Positions 32,680 to 43,108 of a DNA stretch of 64,000 bases are shown piece after piece. The number at the start of each line of letters is the position of its first letter. Within the stretch, counting starts at the first letter, position 1. Source of the DNA: Ryuthela nishihirai (taxonomy: Eukaryota; Arthropoda; Arachnida; Araneae; Heptathelidae); the NCBI GenBank assembly GCA_038380435.1, contig JAWZYU010000058.1, positions 1,798,001-1,862,000 of the forward strand, given 5' to 3'. The notes under the pieces are model-generated. The model searched no databases, was not told where the DNA came from, and worked only from the letters and a program-made list of their open reading frames with translations. A program made the translations under genes and the position numbers.

Positions 32680-33093
32680 GTCGATGAAATATACATATAT
32701 AAATATTCGTAGAAAGCATGTATTAATATTCATTTTTCTGTCATAGATGGTGACGAGACATGAGTGTAAAATATGTAGCTTGATATATGCACAAAAATCA
32801 TAAGTGTTATTCATTTTCATGCCTGAAACTGAAACCACATATCTGTAGAATATCCAACTAAATATTTGCAGAAATATAATTGCTCAAAGTTATCTCTTGA
32901 GGAAGATAAAGAAAAAGCTATTGCAGTTGTGAAATAAGTAGCAAATGTTTGTAGCAAAACAAAGTACTTTATTGAAATATTGTGTCACAGAAGACAAATG
33001 AATTTCCTATGAAATATGTACGAAGAAATTTACACAGAGTCCTCTTGATTCATTTTCTAACAAACATGAAAGAAAAGATAGATAGGTGTGAAA
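32680..33093 (+). pseudogene. faint terminal finger remnants
   Basis: Weak matches such as HECKICSLIYAQKS near 32758 and ISYEICTKKFTQSPLDSFS near 33000 in changing frames. The last remnant ends in gtgtgaaatc at 33086-33095, where the 3' tail of RTE copy A4 begins. Confidence 0.5.
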
Positions 33094-34641
33094 TCATCAT
33101 CATCATCATCCTGAAGCAGCCATGGGCTACGGAGGTCCAACCAGACCGTGCAATTTAGTTCTTCAAGCAAGTCTATCCTGAGCTACATCTACTGCATCTG
33201 GCCACTGCACACCAATTCTAACAAGCTCCTGTTTGACATTGTCAGCCCATCGCATCCTAGGTCTCCCCTTCTTTCTGAGGCCTTTAGGCACACTGTTCAT
33301 AACCCTATTCGCCAATCTATAATTATTCATACGGGCAACGTGGCCAAATCAACGGAGTCTCTCTCTGCACAATATGCTGCTTAAAAGAGGTTGCAAACTC
33401 CTTTGCCTAACCTCATCATTAGTTACAAAGTTGAACCACCTAATGCCCAAGATACTGCGTAAGCATCTGGAATCAAAAGCATCTAGTTTCCTGTTATCTT
33501 GTTTACAAAGTGTCCAAGTTTCACTACCATAACTAACCCTAGAAAGAACCAAACTATTATACAGCCTAATTTTAGTCTTTAGGTGTATACGCCTATTTCT
33601 CCACACTTTCCATAGATTCTTAAAAGTCCCGGCAGCAATCCCTACTCGTCTGTTAATCTCATGCCGCACATCACCATTATCTGTTACATAGCTGCCAAGA
33701 TAATTAAACTGTGACACCTGCTGAAGACCAACCATTCAGATTAACTGAATCACAGCCTGCCTGACCAATTTTCATCACTTTAGTTTTCTCTCTGTTTATA
33801 ACCAGTACTCTACTACCAGTCTCATCAACAGCTCGAATGAAAGAGTTCACCTCATCAACATCATTTGCCAAAAGGGCTAAATCATCAGCATAATCTAAAT
33901 GAGAAATTTTCGTATTTCCAGTCCATTTAAGGCCAAAATCTTTCCCTTGAAGTGAATTTCTCATACCGTAATCAATAACTAATCTAAAGAGAAAAGGAGA
34001 CAAAATGCACCCTTGTCGAACATCAGAAGTAATGCTAAACCAATTGCTGCATGCCTTACCAACTCTCACACACGACTCAATGTTATTATAGAGAGCTTTC
34101 ATTATGTTAACTAACTTGTCTGTCTATCCTGAGCATATGATTTCACAATCAACCACAGATTATGACGATCAACAGAGTGGAAAGACTTTTTGAAATCAAC
34201 AAAGCTAACAACCAAAGGTTTATGAAACTCTAAACATTTCTCAAGAATCTGCCTAAGTGAAAATATCTGATCAACACAACCCCTACAACTTCTGAATCCA
34301 CATTCCTCATCACGCAATTGACTGCAAACCAGATTCTTAATTCTATTAAGCACAATCATGGAAAGAACTTTACCTGGTAAAGAGAGTAGGCTAATATCCC
34401 TATAGTTATCACAAGAACTGGGATCACCTTTTTTGAAAATAGGGATAACAATAGCTCTGGTAAAATCCTTAGGAACCATGCCTTTATCCTAAAAGATATT
34501 CAAAATTTCAGTCATCCAAGTGGTTCTCGAAACGTTCCCAGTCTAAGCATTTCCATTGTAATTTCATCTACCCCTGGGGATTTATGTAGTTTAAGTTTAG
34601 AAAGAGCCAAAATAACTTCTGATTATCTTATGGGGCCAACA
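33094..34641 (-). mobile_element. RTE-like LINE copy A4, 3' part
   Basis: Reverse-strand copy whose 3' end ((CAT)n on this strand, 33094-33110) abuts the zinc-finger remnant. Runs through the complete reverse transcriptase to about 34641, where repeat D is inserted. Very similar to A2 and A6. Confidence 0.92.
33110..34640 (-). pseudogene. RTE-like reverse transcriptase of A4
   Basis: Read right to left: KDFTRAIVIPIFKKGDPSSCDNYRDIS, CGFRSCRGCVDQIF (the usual SGRG is SCRG), FVDFKKSFHSVDRHNLW (motif A aspartate of the FDSVD block replaced by histidine), DVRQGCILSPFLF, the catalytic DYADDLALL and NYLGSYVTDNGDVRHEINRR, then YGSETWTL and the GRPRMRWADN end. Broken by frameshifts near 34105, 33720 and 33350. 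All motif blocks are present but inactivated. Confidence 0.88.
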
Positions 34642-35164
34642 CCTCTCTTGTGTTGCGATCTTAAGCAACCACGGCAATTCCCGATTCCGCCTATACGACA
34701 CTACCAGTTATGAAAAGCCGTGCTACCTAGAGCCGGGGGCAAGGAATACGCCCTATAGGCGCACCTCAACCCCAGCCTCACACGGCAGCAGTACTATAGA
34801 AGAAAAGCTGACCACCGGAAGAAACCTAACTTTAATCTGTTCCCAGGTTAGCCATGAACAAGGATATGTAAATCCAAGTTCGATCGGCACCCGGGGTGGA
34901 GACTCTTAGTAAGACCCAGACATTTTTGAGGGCTCGTGCCTACTAGGCGGGTTCAAACCATTCGGCAGAGCTCTCGAACTGCTCACCCAGAGCACCTGAG
35001 GTTCATGCCTCGGACACAGTCACCATCCAACCGACCTTCCGACCGGTCAGCGGCATCATCGGCCTCCATTGGCCTTGGCTATGTCCAACCGGGGCACCAG
35101 TCCGGTCAGCACAGCCTTCGACCGGGTTGGTGGGCCCTAGGCAACCCCCCCACCACCACCACGA
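34642..35164 (+). repeat. unknown repeat D, copy 2, inserted in A4
   Basis: About 520 bp interrupting A4 at the point equivalent to 6370 of A1. Contains gcagtactatagaagaaaag, aacctaactttaatctgttc, ccaggttagccatgaacaag and ggggtggagactcttagt, matching copies at 23.5 and 56.2 kb. It is GC-richer than the flanks (gaccggtcagcggcatcatc). No open reading frame. Borders are within about 10 bp and no clear target-site duplication was found. Confidence 0.75.
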
Positions 35165-35851
35165 CAAAAGCCACAAATGCATCAATCAACATTGCAAACA
35201 ATGGAAGAGGAACTAATCACATTGTTTCAAACATCACTGAAATGCTCAGCCCACCTAGCCATGACAGCATACTCACCTTCTATAACCTTACCTTGTTTAT
35301 CCTTCAATCCTTGTATGCCTGTCCGTTTTCTGCCACACAAAACTTTAAGTATCTGGTACAGCTCTCTGCTGTCTAACTGCTTCCTCAGCTTTGTCAGCCA
35401 AACCATCAAGCCAAAGATTCTTATCAGCAGCTAACTGATCTTTTACACGTTTATTAAGTTCTCTGTAATGCTTTCTGTTAGTACTAGTAGGGTATTAATT
35501 AAGGACATTCCTGCAGTTCTTTCTTTCTGAAATAAGCTCAAGTGCCTTTATCACTCAGATAATTTTGTCTCTTTTCCTTTTTTTCCTAAAAGAGTACTGT
35601 TAGTGTCCAAAATAGCCTGTTTAAAATGATCCCATTCTTCCTCAACTTCAGTAGTAAGCATACCATGATTGTCATAATGACTAAGTAACCTATAATGGTA
35701 AGCTTTGGCTATAACTGGGTCTTTCAGAGCTTCAGTATTAAAAGCAAATTTTTTAACCCTAGCACAACACTTTTTAAGTTTAAGTTGCAAGACACTTTTA
35801 ACAAATTAATGGTCAGATCCAATTTCAGCTCCCCTATATGCCCTGGTATTT
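35165..35851 (-). mobile_element. RTE-like LINE copy A4, 5' part (linker)
   Basis: Continuation of A4: linker (reverse-strand TGIQGLKDKQGKVIEGE, TEVEEEWDHFKQAILDTNST) to the endonuclease end (LQLKLKKCCARVKKFAF), then truncated at 35851 just after the codons for the SDH region. The 5' truncation is normal for a LINE insertion. Confidence 0.9.
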
Positions 35852-36335
35852 ACAGTTGGAAATTTGCTAATGGTATTCTGTAAGTTTAGATTGATTATCT
35901 GTAGTGACTTACAAGAGCATTTATTATTTATAACACTTTGTACCAGGAAATAATAATAAGTGCTATCGATTCCATTATTCACTCTCCGTGTTTCTGTAAG
36001 TATGGACGGGAAGTGATTTGTTCATGAATTTACACTTTTCGGACAAGTTGTCTCTGATTGGGTTATTTAGGTTCAGTGCTTTTCTTAAGTGGGAAGCTGA
36101 TCTGCATAACGACATCATAGCAGAATAATCCAATCAGAGACAACCAGTCTGGTAAATGCCATGACAACGATTGATTTCTAGTAATGTATAAATAAATCTT
36201 ATCAATCCCATTGTTTTTTCTTTTCGTACAGAATTCCAATTGCCATGGATATGGTTCGAACAGGACTGCATAGTGATACAGTTAGAAATTAGCTAATGCT
36301 ATTCTAAGTTGTACGAACGATTACGATACGAAGGT
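35852..36335. other. segment with direct repeats and promoter-like boxes
   Basis: Bordered by similar 30-bp text: acagttggaaatttgctaat at 35853 and acagttagaaattagctaat at 36276. Inside, tctgattgggttattt (about 36052) and aataatccaatcagagacaa (about 36125) are inverted CCAAT-type boxes, and gtataaataaat (about 36185) is TATA-like. No coding frame. Confidence 0.5.
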
Positions 36336-36359
36336 TGCATCTGGCAACCTTCGTTCGGC

Positions 36360-36905
36360 AACCAATTTGGGTTTAGGAAGGGCAGAGGTACAGAAACTGC
36401 ATTGTTGAATTATACCTCAAAGGTGTTTCATTCCATACAACAATTGACAATAATCAATTTAATCTATCCGTATTTATGGGCTTGGAGAAAGCTTTTGACA
36501 CCGTTGATCACGAAATTTTAATTAGCAAACTAGAAAATATTGGCATTCGTGGTGTTGTATTAAAATGGTTTAAAGACTACTTACATCACAGAACGCAATG
36601 TGTTAGTCTTTTTAATACACTTAGTAACCCAAAACATATCTCATGTGGCGCACCACAAGGTTCAGTCCTGGGACCAACCTTGTTTCTGATATTCATAAAT
36701 GATCTATGTAAATTAAAATAAATATCTATATTAACACTTTTGCAGATGACACATCATTAACTTTATGTGCTGATTCTCTGGAAAATCTCCTTTATAACAT
36801 GAACACTGATCTAAAACGTGTGATGAAATGGTTGGATTTAAATGGATTATATTTAAATACGAAAAAGACTAAGTATATTCTATTTGACCTATATAAAATA
36901 AATAA
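36360..36905 (+). pseudogene. LINE reverse-transcriptase fragment (CR1/L2/Jockey-like)
   Basis: A fourth LINE type, only the polymerase centre. Frame pieces read NQFGFRKGRGTETALLNYTSK (fingers), then after a shift near 36450 MGLEKAFDTVDHEILISKLE (motif A), IGIRGVVLKWFKDYLHHRTQ and CGAPQGSVLGPTLFLIFINDL (motif B). A further shift leads to FADDTSLTLCADSLENLL (catalytic block near 36742) and LNTKKTKYILFDL. The GAPQGSVLGPTLF block distinguishes it from the RTE and I-like copies and resembles CR1/L2/Jockey-group enzymes. Neither endonuclease nor 3' end was seen. At 36330-36353 cgaaggttgc pairs with gcaaccttcg, related to the MITE at 37.1 kb. Confidence 0.8.
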
Positions 36906-37011
36906 TTATATTATTATATATAAAATATTATATAAATAAAATAATAAATAATAATATTTGACCTAATATAAAATTTATATTATTAAAAAATTATTTTATT
37001 AAAAAAGCATA

Positions 37012-37137
37012 ACTCACTGGATGGTCTTGGTGGGATTATCATCTGTCTCCTAACAATTGTCCAGTGGGTTCCCTCCCCGAACTTTCTCTGAGACATCGGA
37101 GTCTTTGTGATCTGGTTATTTAACTCATTTTTGGCAA
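37012..37137 (+). mobile_element. SINE2 3' fragment
   Basis: Contains actggatggtcttggtggga, catctgtctcctaacaattg and ccagtgggttccctcc; only the last third of SINE2. Preceded by about 100 bp of almost pure A/T. Confidence 0.8.
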
Positions 37138-37144
37138 ACACGTA

Positions 37145-37355
37145 CAATCGCTCAAAATATATCCGAACACTATGGTTGATTACAGAATTCAGAAAAAAAC
37201 TGGCAACGATGTTTTTAGAGATTAGTGATCTGGCAACCTTCGTGTACTTACACGAAGATTGCCAGACCACTAATTTCTAAAAATATCGTTGCCAGATTTA
37301 TTTTTACTGAATTCTGTAATCAACCATATTGTTCGGATATTTATTTGAGTGACTG
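37145..37355. mobile_element. palindromic Tc1/mariner-type MITE (211 bp)
   Basis: The left half (caatcgctcaaaatatatcc ... ggcaaccttcgtgta) is the reverse complement of the right half (cacgaagattgcc ... ggatatttatttgagtgact) and both ends abut TA (37143-37144 and 37356-37357). TA target and cagtcgctcaaa-type ends fit Tc1/mariner. No coding capacity. Confidence 0.85.
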
Positions 37356-37786
37356 TACACGAAGGTTGCCAGATCACTAATTTCTAAAAAATATCGTTGC
37401 CAGATATTTTTTCTGAATTCCGTAATCAACTATAGTGTTCGGATATTTATTTGAGTGACTGTACACGAAGGTTGCCAGATCACTAATTTCTAAAAACATC
37501 GTTGCCAACTTTATTTTTATTGAATTCTGTAATCAACCATAATGTTTGGATATTTATTTTAGCGACTGTATGTATACGAAGGTTGCCAGATAACTAATTT
37601 CTAAAAAAATCGTTGCCAGATATTTTTTTCTGAAATCTGTAATCAACCATAGTGTTCGGATATTTATTTGAACGACTGTATGTACACGGTGGTTACCAGA
37701 TCACTAATTTCTAAAAGAGACTGTCAGATATATTTTCTGAATTCTGTAATCAACCATAGTGTTGGGATATTTTTTGACCGACTGTA
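37356..37786 (+). repeat. tandem array of the MITE half-unit (4 copies)
   Basis: Four further right-half units follow in direct tandem, period 106-111 bp (actaattt at 37375, 37482, 37592 and 37702), each ending ttgagtgactgta-like. The unit is about half of the MITE before it. Confidence 0.9.
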
Positions 37787-38065
37787 CCTCTCAGAGGTCA
37801 AACTACCGAACCCAAATGCTCTCGAGCAAATTTGTTTTGCGATACGGATTGCTTTCGCTTGTTTAGATGACTACGGGTCACCACTGAATCTATGTTATGA
37901 TGGGTTTTCATGTGTATTTATAGACTGTTACACTCATCCGTGGTCAGAATATTAGTTTGTACTTCTATTTCTTTATGAAACTAAATAACATTTTAGGTAA
38001 TGTTTGAAGAAATAAATCATTTTTTATTATCTCAATCGAGTGTAGGATTAAACCTTGAAATTTGT
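37787..38065. other. nothing recognised
   Basis: Short unique stretch; cctctcagaggtcaaac at the left resembles the SINE2 tail but is too short to call. Confidence 0.4.
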
Positions 38066-38077
38066 AAAAGGAGGAGG
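38066..38077. repeat. left target-site duplication of SINE2
   Basis: aaaaggaggagg, repeated exactly at 38462-38473. Confidence 0.85.
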
Positions 38078-38461
38078 TTGGGTTGTTATACCTCTGAGCG
38101 GCACCTTTTGGAAACCATGGGCTAAATGCCTATGTCACAAAGAACCCGAATGCTCAGAGATGGTTGGGGGAGGGGACCCCTGGAACAGCTGCTGGGTGAC
38201 AGATGGTAGCCTCCCATCAAGGGTCATCCAGTGTGTTCTTTAACGTGCACAGGGTATGGCTCTCCCGCACACGGGGCCACGGCTTAACGTCCCATCCGAC
38301 GGACGGCGACCTTTCAAAGCTCATCGGTGTCCCTTACTGACCATGGGCAGGGCGGGGAATTTTGCGGAGATAAATCCCAACGCTGACCCAGCTGTGACTC
38401 GAAACTGTGAACTAAAGATTACAAAACTTCGGGCACTACCGACTGAGCCACCCCCGCCCCC
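38078..38461 (-). mobile_element. SINE2 copy, full length (384 bp)
   Basis: Reverse strand: tail ttgggttgttatacctctga at the left, conserved middle near 38240-38310, tRNA-like head ending gactgagccacccccgcccc. Flanked by a 12-bp target-site duplication. Confidence 0.92.
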
Positions 38462-38473
38462 AAAAGGAGGAGG

Positions 38474-38849
38474 AGGTCTCCAGTGAAATGTTTCAAACTG
38501 ATGATATATACTGAGTGATTGAATGAAACTACGTTACTTTGTAGATCTGCGGATAAAAACGGTTAGTTGCACAAAGCTGAAATTTGAAGGGGATAATAAT
38601 CAGGTCATGCAGAATGAAATGGTAGGTAAAAAATGATATTCTTATAAAAACTGCCAGCGGGTTGAACGTGGTGCTGTACAGAAAAATAATGCAGATTATT
38701 TACCAATCACTTGTTAGTAAGAGAATATATAACGTGGTTACAGTATGAAAACAGAAAGCCATGATGAGACCTGACCCTTTTGTAATAGAGAGCATTATCA
38801 TTTTCACTTTCCCAAACCTTCCAGAAAAGTGAACAGGAAGAGCCGCGAC
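38474..38849. other. nothing recognised
   Basis: Unique AT-rich sequence between a SINE2 and the transposase fossil. Confidence 0.4.
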
Positions 38850-39435
38850 ACCGGAACTGAAGGATTGTGCATTATTCGTTAAGCTCTATTTCCAAAACAA
38901 TAACAAAGACATGAATGCTATAGCCGAATATCGCTTACTGATGAGATGGAGACGCCTTTGAGGAGAATGAGTTACAGAACAGGGATCAGAATTTTGAAGA
39001 AACGGTTATTAATCGTAATGCCATTGCAGAGGAAGTCTACTGGTTTTTGAACACATTGTAAGTGGCTGATGCAATAGTCTTCTCTTAGAGCCAGGGCCGA
39101 TGTAACACTCCTGAATCTTGCGTGATTGACTGTCTCCAAGGTCCTACGAAGTGTGTTGCGCTGGTTAATGTACAAAGTGGTATTTTCATGACTTAGGACT
39201 GGATAGGATGGAGCTGGACAACAACTGGCCATGTAACAATTTACGGAGTAAGGAGTCGTACTTCCGGCTAAACAGTATTGTCAAAACTCAGAATTGTTGG
39301 GTAAGGGAATCGTCACACCTCTGGGGACGATGAAATTTCACAGCATTCTCCACCTGTTATTGTGTGGTGTGTTTTCAATTCTACTATCATCTAGGAACCC
39401 TTCTTCTTCGAGGAGGTCCAAGCCATGATCTCCTA
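38850..39435 (+). pseudogene. mariner/Tc1-like transposase fossil
   Basis: Frame-broken but recognisable. The N-terminal part reads ELKDCALFVKLYFQNNNKDM followed by NAIAEYRLLMRWRRL, like the DUF4817-type helix-turn-helix of insect mariner-like proteins (family usual: FVKLFYkN...aLrkFR..). About 39090-39180 LTVSKVLRSVLRWLMYKV matches the ...STVrKVLRsiLrwyPYKi block. Near 39345-39420 SPPVIVWCVFNSTII and, after a stop, EPFFFEEVQAM match the C-terminal catalytic region of DDE-type (DDE_3) transposases. Intervening sequence and catalytic acids are deleted or unreadable. The family assignment is from memory of these motifs. Confidence 0.65.
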
Positions 39436-40034
39436 ACACGTATAACACAAATAAAGCATGTCCAGAACACACTGCTTCATTTGATACAGTTTCGTGTTAT
39501 CTCAGTAATAACTCAGATACATAGCTTAGTAACATCTTAAATAAGCATTACATTAAAATCATCGCAATCAAATCTATTTCAGTGTCGATTTGCAAAAAAA
39601 TTCGTTCCCTATTTTCACAGTTGCGCAGATTTTAATATTTAACAGCTAAAATGACAGTTTAAATAATTGTTCTCCTAAGTTAATAAAAACTAGTTAAAAA
39701 GAAAGCAAAACCGTCATACTGAACTTTTCTAATCCATATAAGAGTGTTTTTAGAAGTTCTTGTAATAATTATATTAATTTCCACTAATTATAAATGACGT
39801 TTTGCAGAACAAGGCAACTTGCTAAATGATTCAGCTTCCACACTCAACGCACATTTTTAAAAATTTATTGCGTTCGGAAAAGATATTTTGATTTAAATAG
39901 ATTTAACTGAGATTTTTGAATTATGAAACATTTTTTATAAAACTCTTATTTAAGGAATTTACCGAATTCTGCAACTGACTTATTATGACATAATATAGGA
40001 CTGCACTTAATGATGGAACCGCTTAGTGTTCATG
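39436..40034. other. nothing recognised
   Basis: AT-rich sequence without coding or repeat signal beyond short A/T tracts. Confidence 0.45.
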
Positions 40035-40036
40035 TA

Positions 40037-40139
40037 CAGTCGCTCAAAAAATATCCGAACACTATGGTTGATTTGAGAATTCAGAATTTCAGAATTTCTG
40101 ATATCAGCAATAGTGTTCGGATATTTTTTTGAGCGAACG
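40037..40139. mobile_element. short MITE of the 37.1-kb family (103 bp)
   Basis: Ends cagtcgctcaaaaaatatcc and ggatatttttttgagcgaac are inverted repeats of about 29 bp flanked by TA (40035-40036, 40140-40141). Shares its ends with the palindromic MITE at 37145 but lacks that element's centre. Confidence 0.88.
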
Positions 40140-40238
40140 TACTCTGCAGGGACTCATCTGTAAACACCGAGAACAGCTTTGAGGTTGGGATGTATGTTAT
40201 AATATGGTATCACATAACGTACTATTAACGTTCTTATT

Positions 40239-41067
40239 AAACAAGCCACCGACCTAGTACACTACGACATTAAAATGCTATATTTATTTTTGCGATTAGT
40301 CTTTTTAGCGTTTACCGATTTCAAGAATCATATTTTTTATGTAATATCCTTTGTAATTAAATACTAGTACAGTTAATACTCACTTGGTATGTTGACATTC
40401 ATACAAAAGTGAAGATTCCTACACCAAATATGTTAGTAAAATGAAGAGGCCGTTCTGTATGCACAGCGTGTGGGGTGAAGTGTTAAATACTTCTGATACG
40501 TTATATATATTATAAACTACGTGTTCTAAAATAACAGATCCTACACTATTATTCTTCATTTTTAGCGATTTACGTTGGAAGTCACTCAACTGGAATCCAT
40601 CTTTAGCTAGCCGACTCTTCTGTGATTAAACGACTACACAAGACTACACTAAATGATACTATAATTTATAGTGGTAGCTATTTTCGCCCTCCTTTAGTTA
40701 TTTTTATCTAGCAAATAGCATAAGATAAAAAAAAGATGATTTAAGGCTACGCTGAATTAATATCTTCATTATTACACCGACTGCTTTCAGAATGAAATAA
40801 AGATTTCTATCTTTTCTAAACCATGGATCTTAATCTTTATATACGAGGTGACCTAAATTAAACAGAATATTTAAGTAAATTTGTAGAGAGAACTCATTGG
40901 ATATAAGCAATAATTTAAATTTGCACATTTCAGATCATTACTGAAGCAATACATAAAACACTAGGCATCATGATATACAAATGGAAGTAGTGTAATATTC
41001 AATTTTAGAGAACATCAAAAAATGTCCTGTAAACATGAAATTCATCGCAATTAGCTCAGCTGTTATA
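40239..41067 (+). repeat. repeat E, copy 1
   Basis: About 830 bp matching the reverse complement of 53235-54072 along its whole length (aaacaagccaccgacc at this start equals the end of the other copy; ctcagctgttata at this end equals its start). Substitutions and small indels throughout. No coding frame. Origin unknown. Confidence 0.88.
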
Positions 41068-41264
41068 TGTAGAAATGAACTTGCATGCAGCTTTTGTTTT
41101 AACATGTAATAGGAAGTTTAAAAAAACGTTCAAAGAAGACTCATTGACTTCGATGGAACGAGTGATATCTACAGACACTTATCAAAAACAGTTTGAACCT
41201 CCTCAGTAGGAATGAGTCCCGAGGACAGGCTGAAGTAATTGTGTCAGACTTACGATACTATAGG

Positions 41265-41436
41265 AGATGAGTGTTTCACCTTTGAGTGACACTTCTTGTA
41301 CACAATGGGCTAAATGACCTAAAGGTTACAAGGACCGAAAGGGCCCAGAGAAAGCTGGAGAAATGGAACCCACGGATCAATAGCAGACAGACTGTAACCT
41401 CATATCAAGTCCATCCAACGGGTTATTTAACGTCTA
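41265..41436 (-). mobile_element. old SINE2 fragment
   Basis: Degenerate 3' part: tgtttcacctttgagtgaca, cacaatgggctaaatgacct, then agaaagctggagaaatgg and tgtaacctcatatcaagtcc. Merges into the low-complexity start of the minisatellite region. Confidence 0.75.
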
Positions 41437-41571
41437 CCAAGCCTAGGCTTAATTATAATAATCATCTACGAAGTCTCGGCGCGCCATCTACCGTATTTAT
41501 CGTCGATGTTTGCGTACCATCTACCGTATTTATTATCTACCAAGTCTCGGCTTAATCATCATTATCATTGA

Positions 41572-43108
41572 CCAAGTTGCTCTTCGCCACCACACGGAAA
41601 TGCGTATTTCAAGCCTAACATAAAATACCAAGTTGCTCTATGTCACCACACGGAAATGCGTATTTCAAGCCAAACAGTAAAATACCAAGTTGCTCTTCGC
41701 CACCACACGGAAATGCGTATTTCAAGCCTAACTGTAAAATACCAAGTTTCTCTACGCCACCACATGGAAACGCGTATTTCAAGCCTAACAGTAAAATACC
41801 AAGTTGCTCTATGTCTCCACAAGGAAACACGTATTACAAGCCTAACAGTAAACTACCAAGTTGCTCTTGGCCACCACACGGAAACACGTATTTGAAGCCT
41901 ATCAGCAAACTATCAAGTTTCTCTACGTCACCACATGCAAAAGCGTATTCCAAGCCTAACACTAAAATACCAAGTTGCTCTATGTCACCACACGGAAACA
42001 CGTATTACAAGTCTAACAGTAGAGTACCAAGTTGCTCTTCGCCACCACACGGAAATGCGTATTTCAAGCCAAACAGTAAAATACCAAGTTGCTCTACGCC
42101 ACCACATGGAAACGCGTATTTCAAGCCTAACAGTAAAATACCAAGTTGCTCTATGTCACCACACGGAAACACGTATTACAAGCCTAACAGTAAAGTACCA
42201 AGTTGCTCTTCGCCACCACACGGAAATGCGTATTTCAAGCCAAACAGTAAAATACCAAGTTTCCCTACGCCACCACATGGAAACGCGTATTTCAAGCCTA
42301 ACAGTAAAATACCAAGTTGCTCTATGTCACCACACGGAAACACGTATTACAAGCCTAACAGTAAAGTACCAAGTTGCTCTTCGCCACCACACGGAAATGC
42401 GTATTTCAAGCCAAACAGTAAAATACCAAGTTTCCCTACGCCACCACATGGAAACGCGTGTTTCAAGCCTAACAGTAAAATACCAAGTTGCTCTATGTCA
42501 CCACACGGAAACACGTATTACAAGCCTAACAGTAAAGTACCAAGTTGCTCTTGGCCACCACACGGAAACACGTATTTCAAGGCTCTAAGCAAATTACCAA
42601 GTTGTTCAACGCCACCACACGGAAACGCGTACTACAAGCCTAACCGCAAACTACAAAGTTGCTCTACACCACCACACGGAAACACGTATTACAAGCCTAA
42701 CAGCAAAGTACAAAGTTGCTTTTCGCCACCACACGTAAACGCGTATTTCAAGCCTATCAGCAAACTACCAAGTTTCTCTAGGCCACCACACGTAAACGCG
42801 TATTTCAAGCCTATCAGCAAACTACCAAGTTGCTTGGCCACCAAAGGGAAATGGCTACCACAGGGAATTGGCCACCACAGGGAAATGTGTATTTCAAGCC
42901 TATCAGCAAACTACCAAGTTTCTCTTCGCCACCACACGGAAACATGTATTTCAAGCCTAACAGTTAACTACCAAGTTGTTCTACGCCACCACACTGAGAC
43001 GCGTACTAAAAGCCTAGCCGCAAACTACCAAGTTGCTCTTCGCCACCACACGGAAATGCGTACTACAAGCCTAACCGCAAACTAGCAAGTTGCTCTACGC
43101 CACCAAAA
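41572..43108. repeat. 57-bp minisatellite, about 27 units
   Basis: Consensus unit reads ccaccacacggaaatgcgta / tttcaagcctaacagtaaaa / taccaagttgctctacg (57 bp). Three unit types alternate, giving a 171-bp higher-order repeat: 42157-42327 and 42328-42498 are almost identical. Near 42836-42885 a 17-bp sub-repeat (ggccaccacagggaaat) breaks the register. A SINE2 borders the right end. Confidence 0.95.
41640..43085 (+). other. 481-codon ORF inside the minisatellite
   Basis: Because 57 is divisible by three and the unit lacks stops in this frame, a long ORF results: 21 copies of a 19-residue motif (about PPHGNAYFKPNSKIPSCS), then a shift to a second repeating frame (HHTETRITSLTVNYQVAL). Overlapping frames are also open over long stretches, which argues that openness is a by-product. 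No signal peptide or unique flanking domain is seen. Within units, third-position changes (cac/cat, aat/aac, cca/cct) coexist with A/T, F/Y and I/V changes. I do not claim a gene. Confidence 0.3.

Noticed and set aside
32446..32838. 130-codon reverse-strand ORF with hydrophobic segments
   Set aside because: Lies over decayed fingers and AT-rich DNA; hydrophobicity follows from T-rich codons and no family motif is present.
41640..43085. Secreted repeat protein gene
   Set aside because: The ORF is explained by a stop-free unit in triplet phase, other frames are equally open, and there is no signal peptide or upstream gene structure. Kept only as a testable finding.
41572..43108. CRISPR array
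   Set aside because: Units are 57 bp with no unique spacers; this is a minisatellite in eukaryotic DNA.
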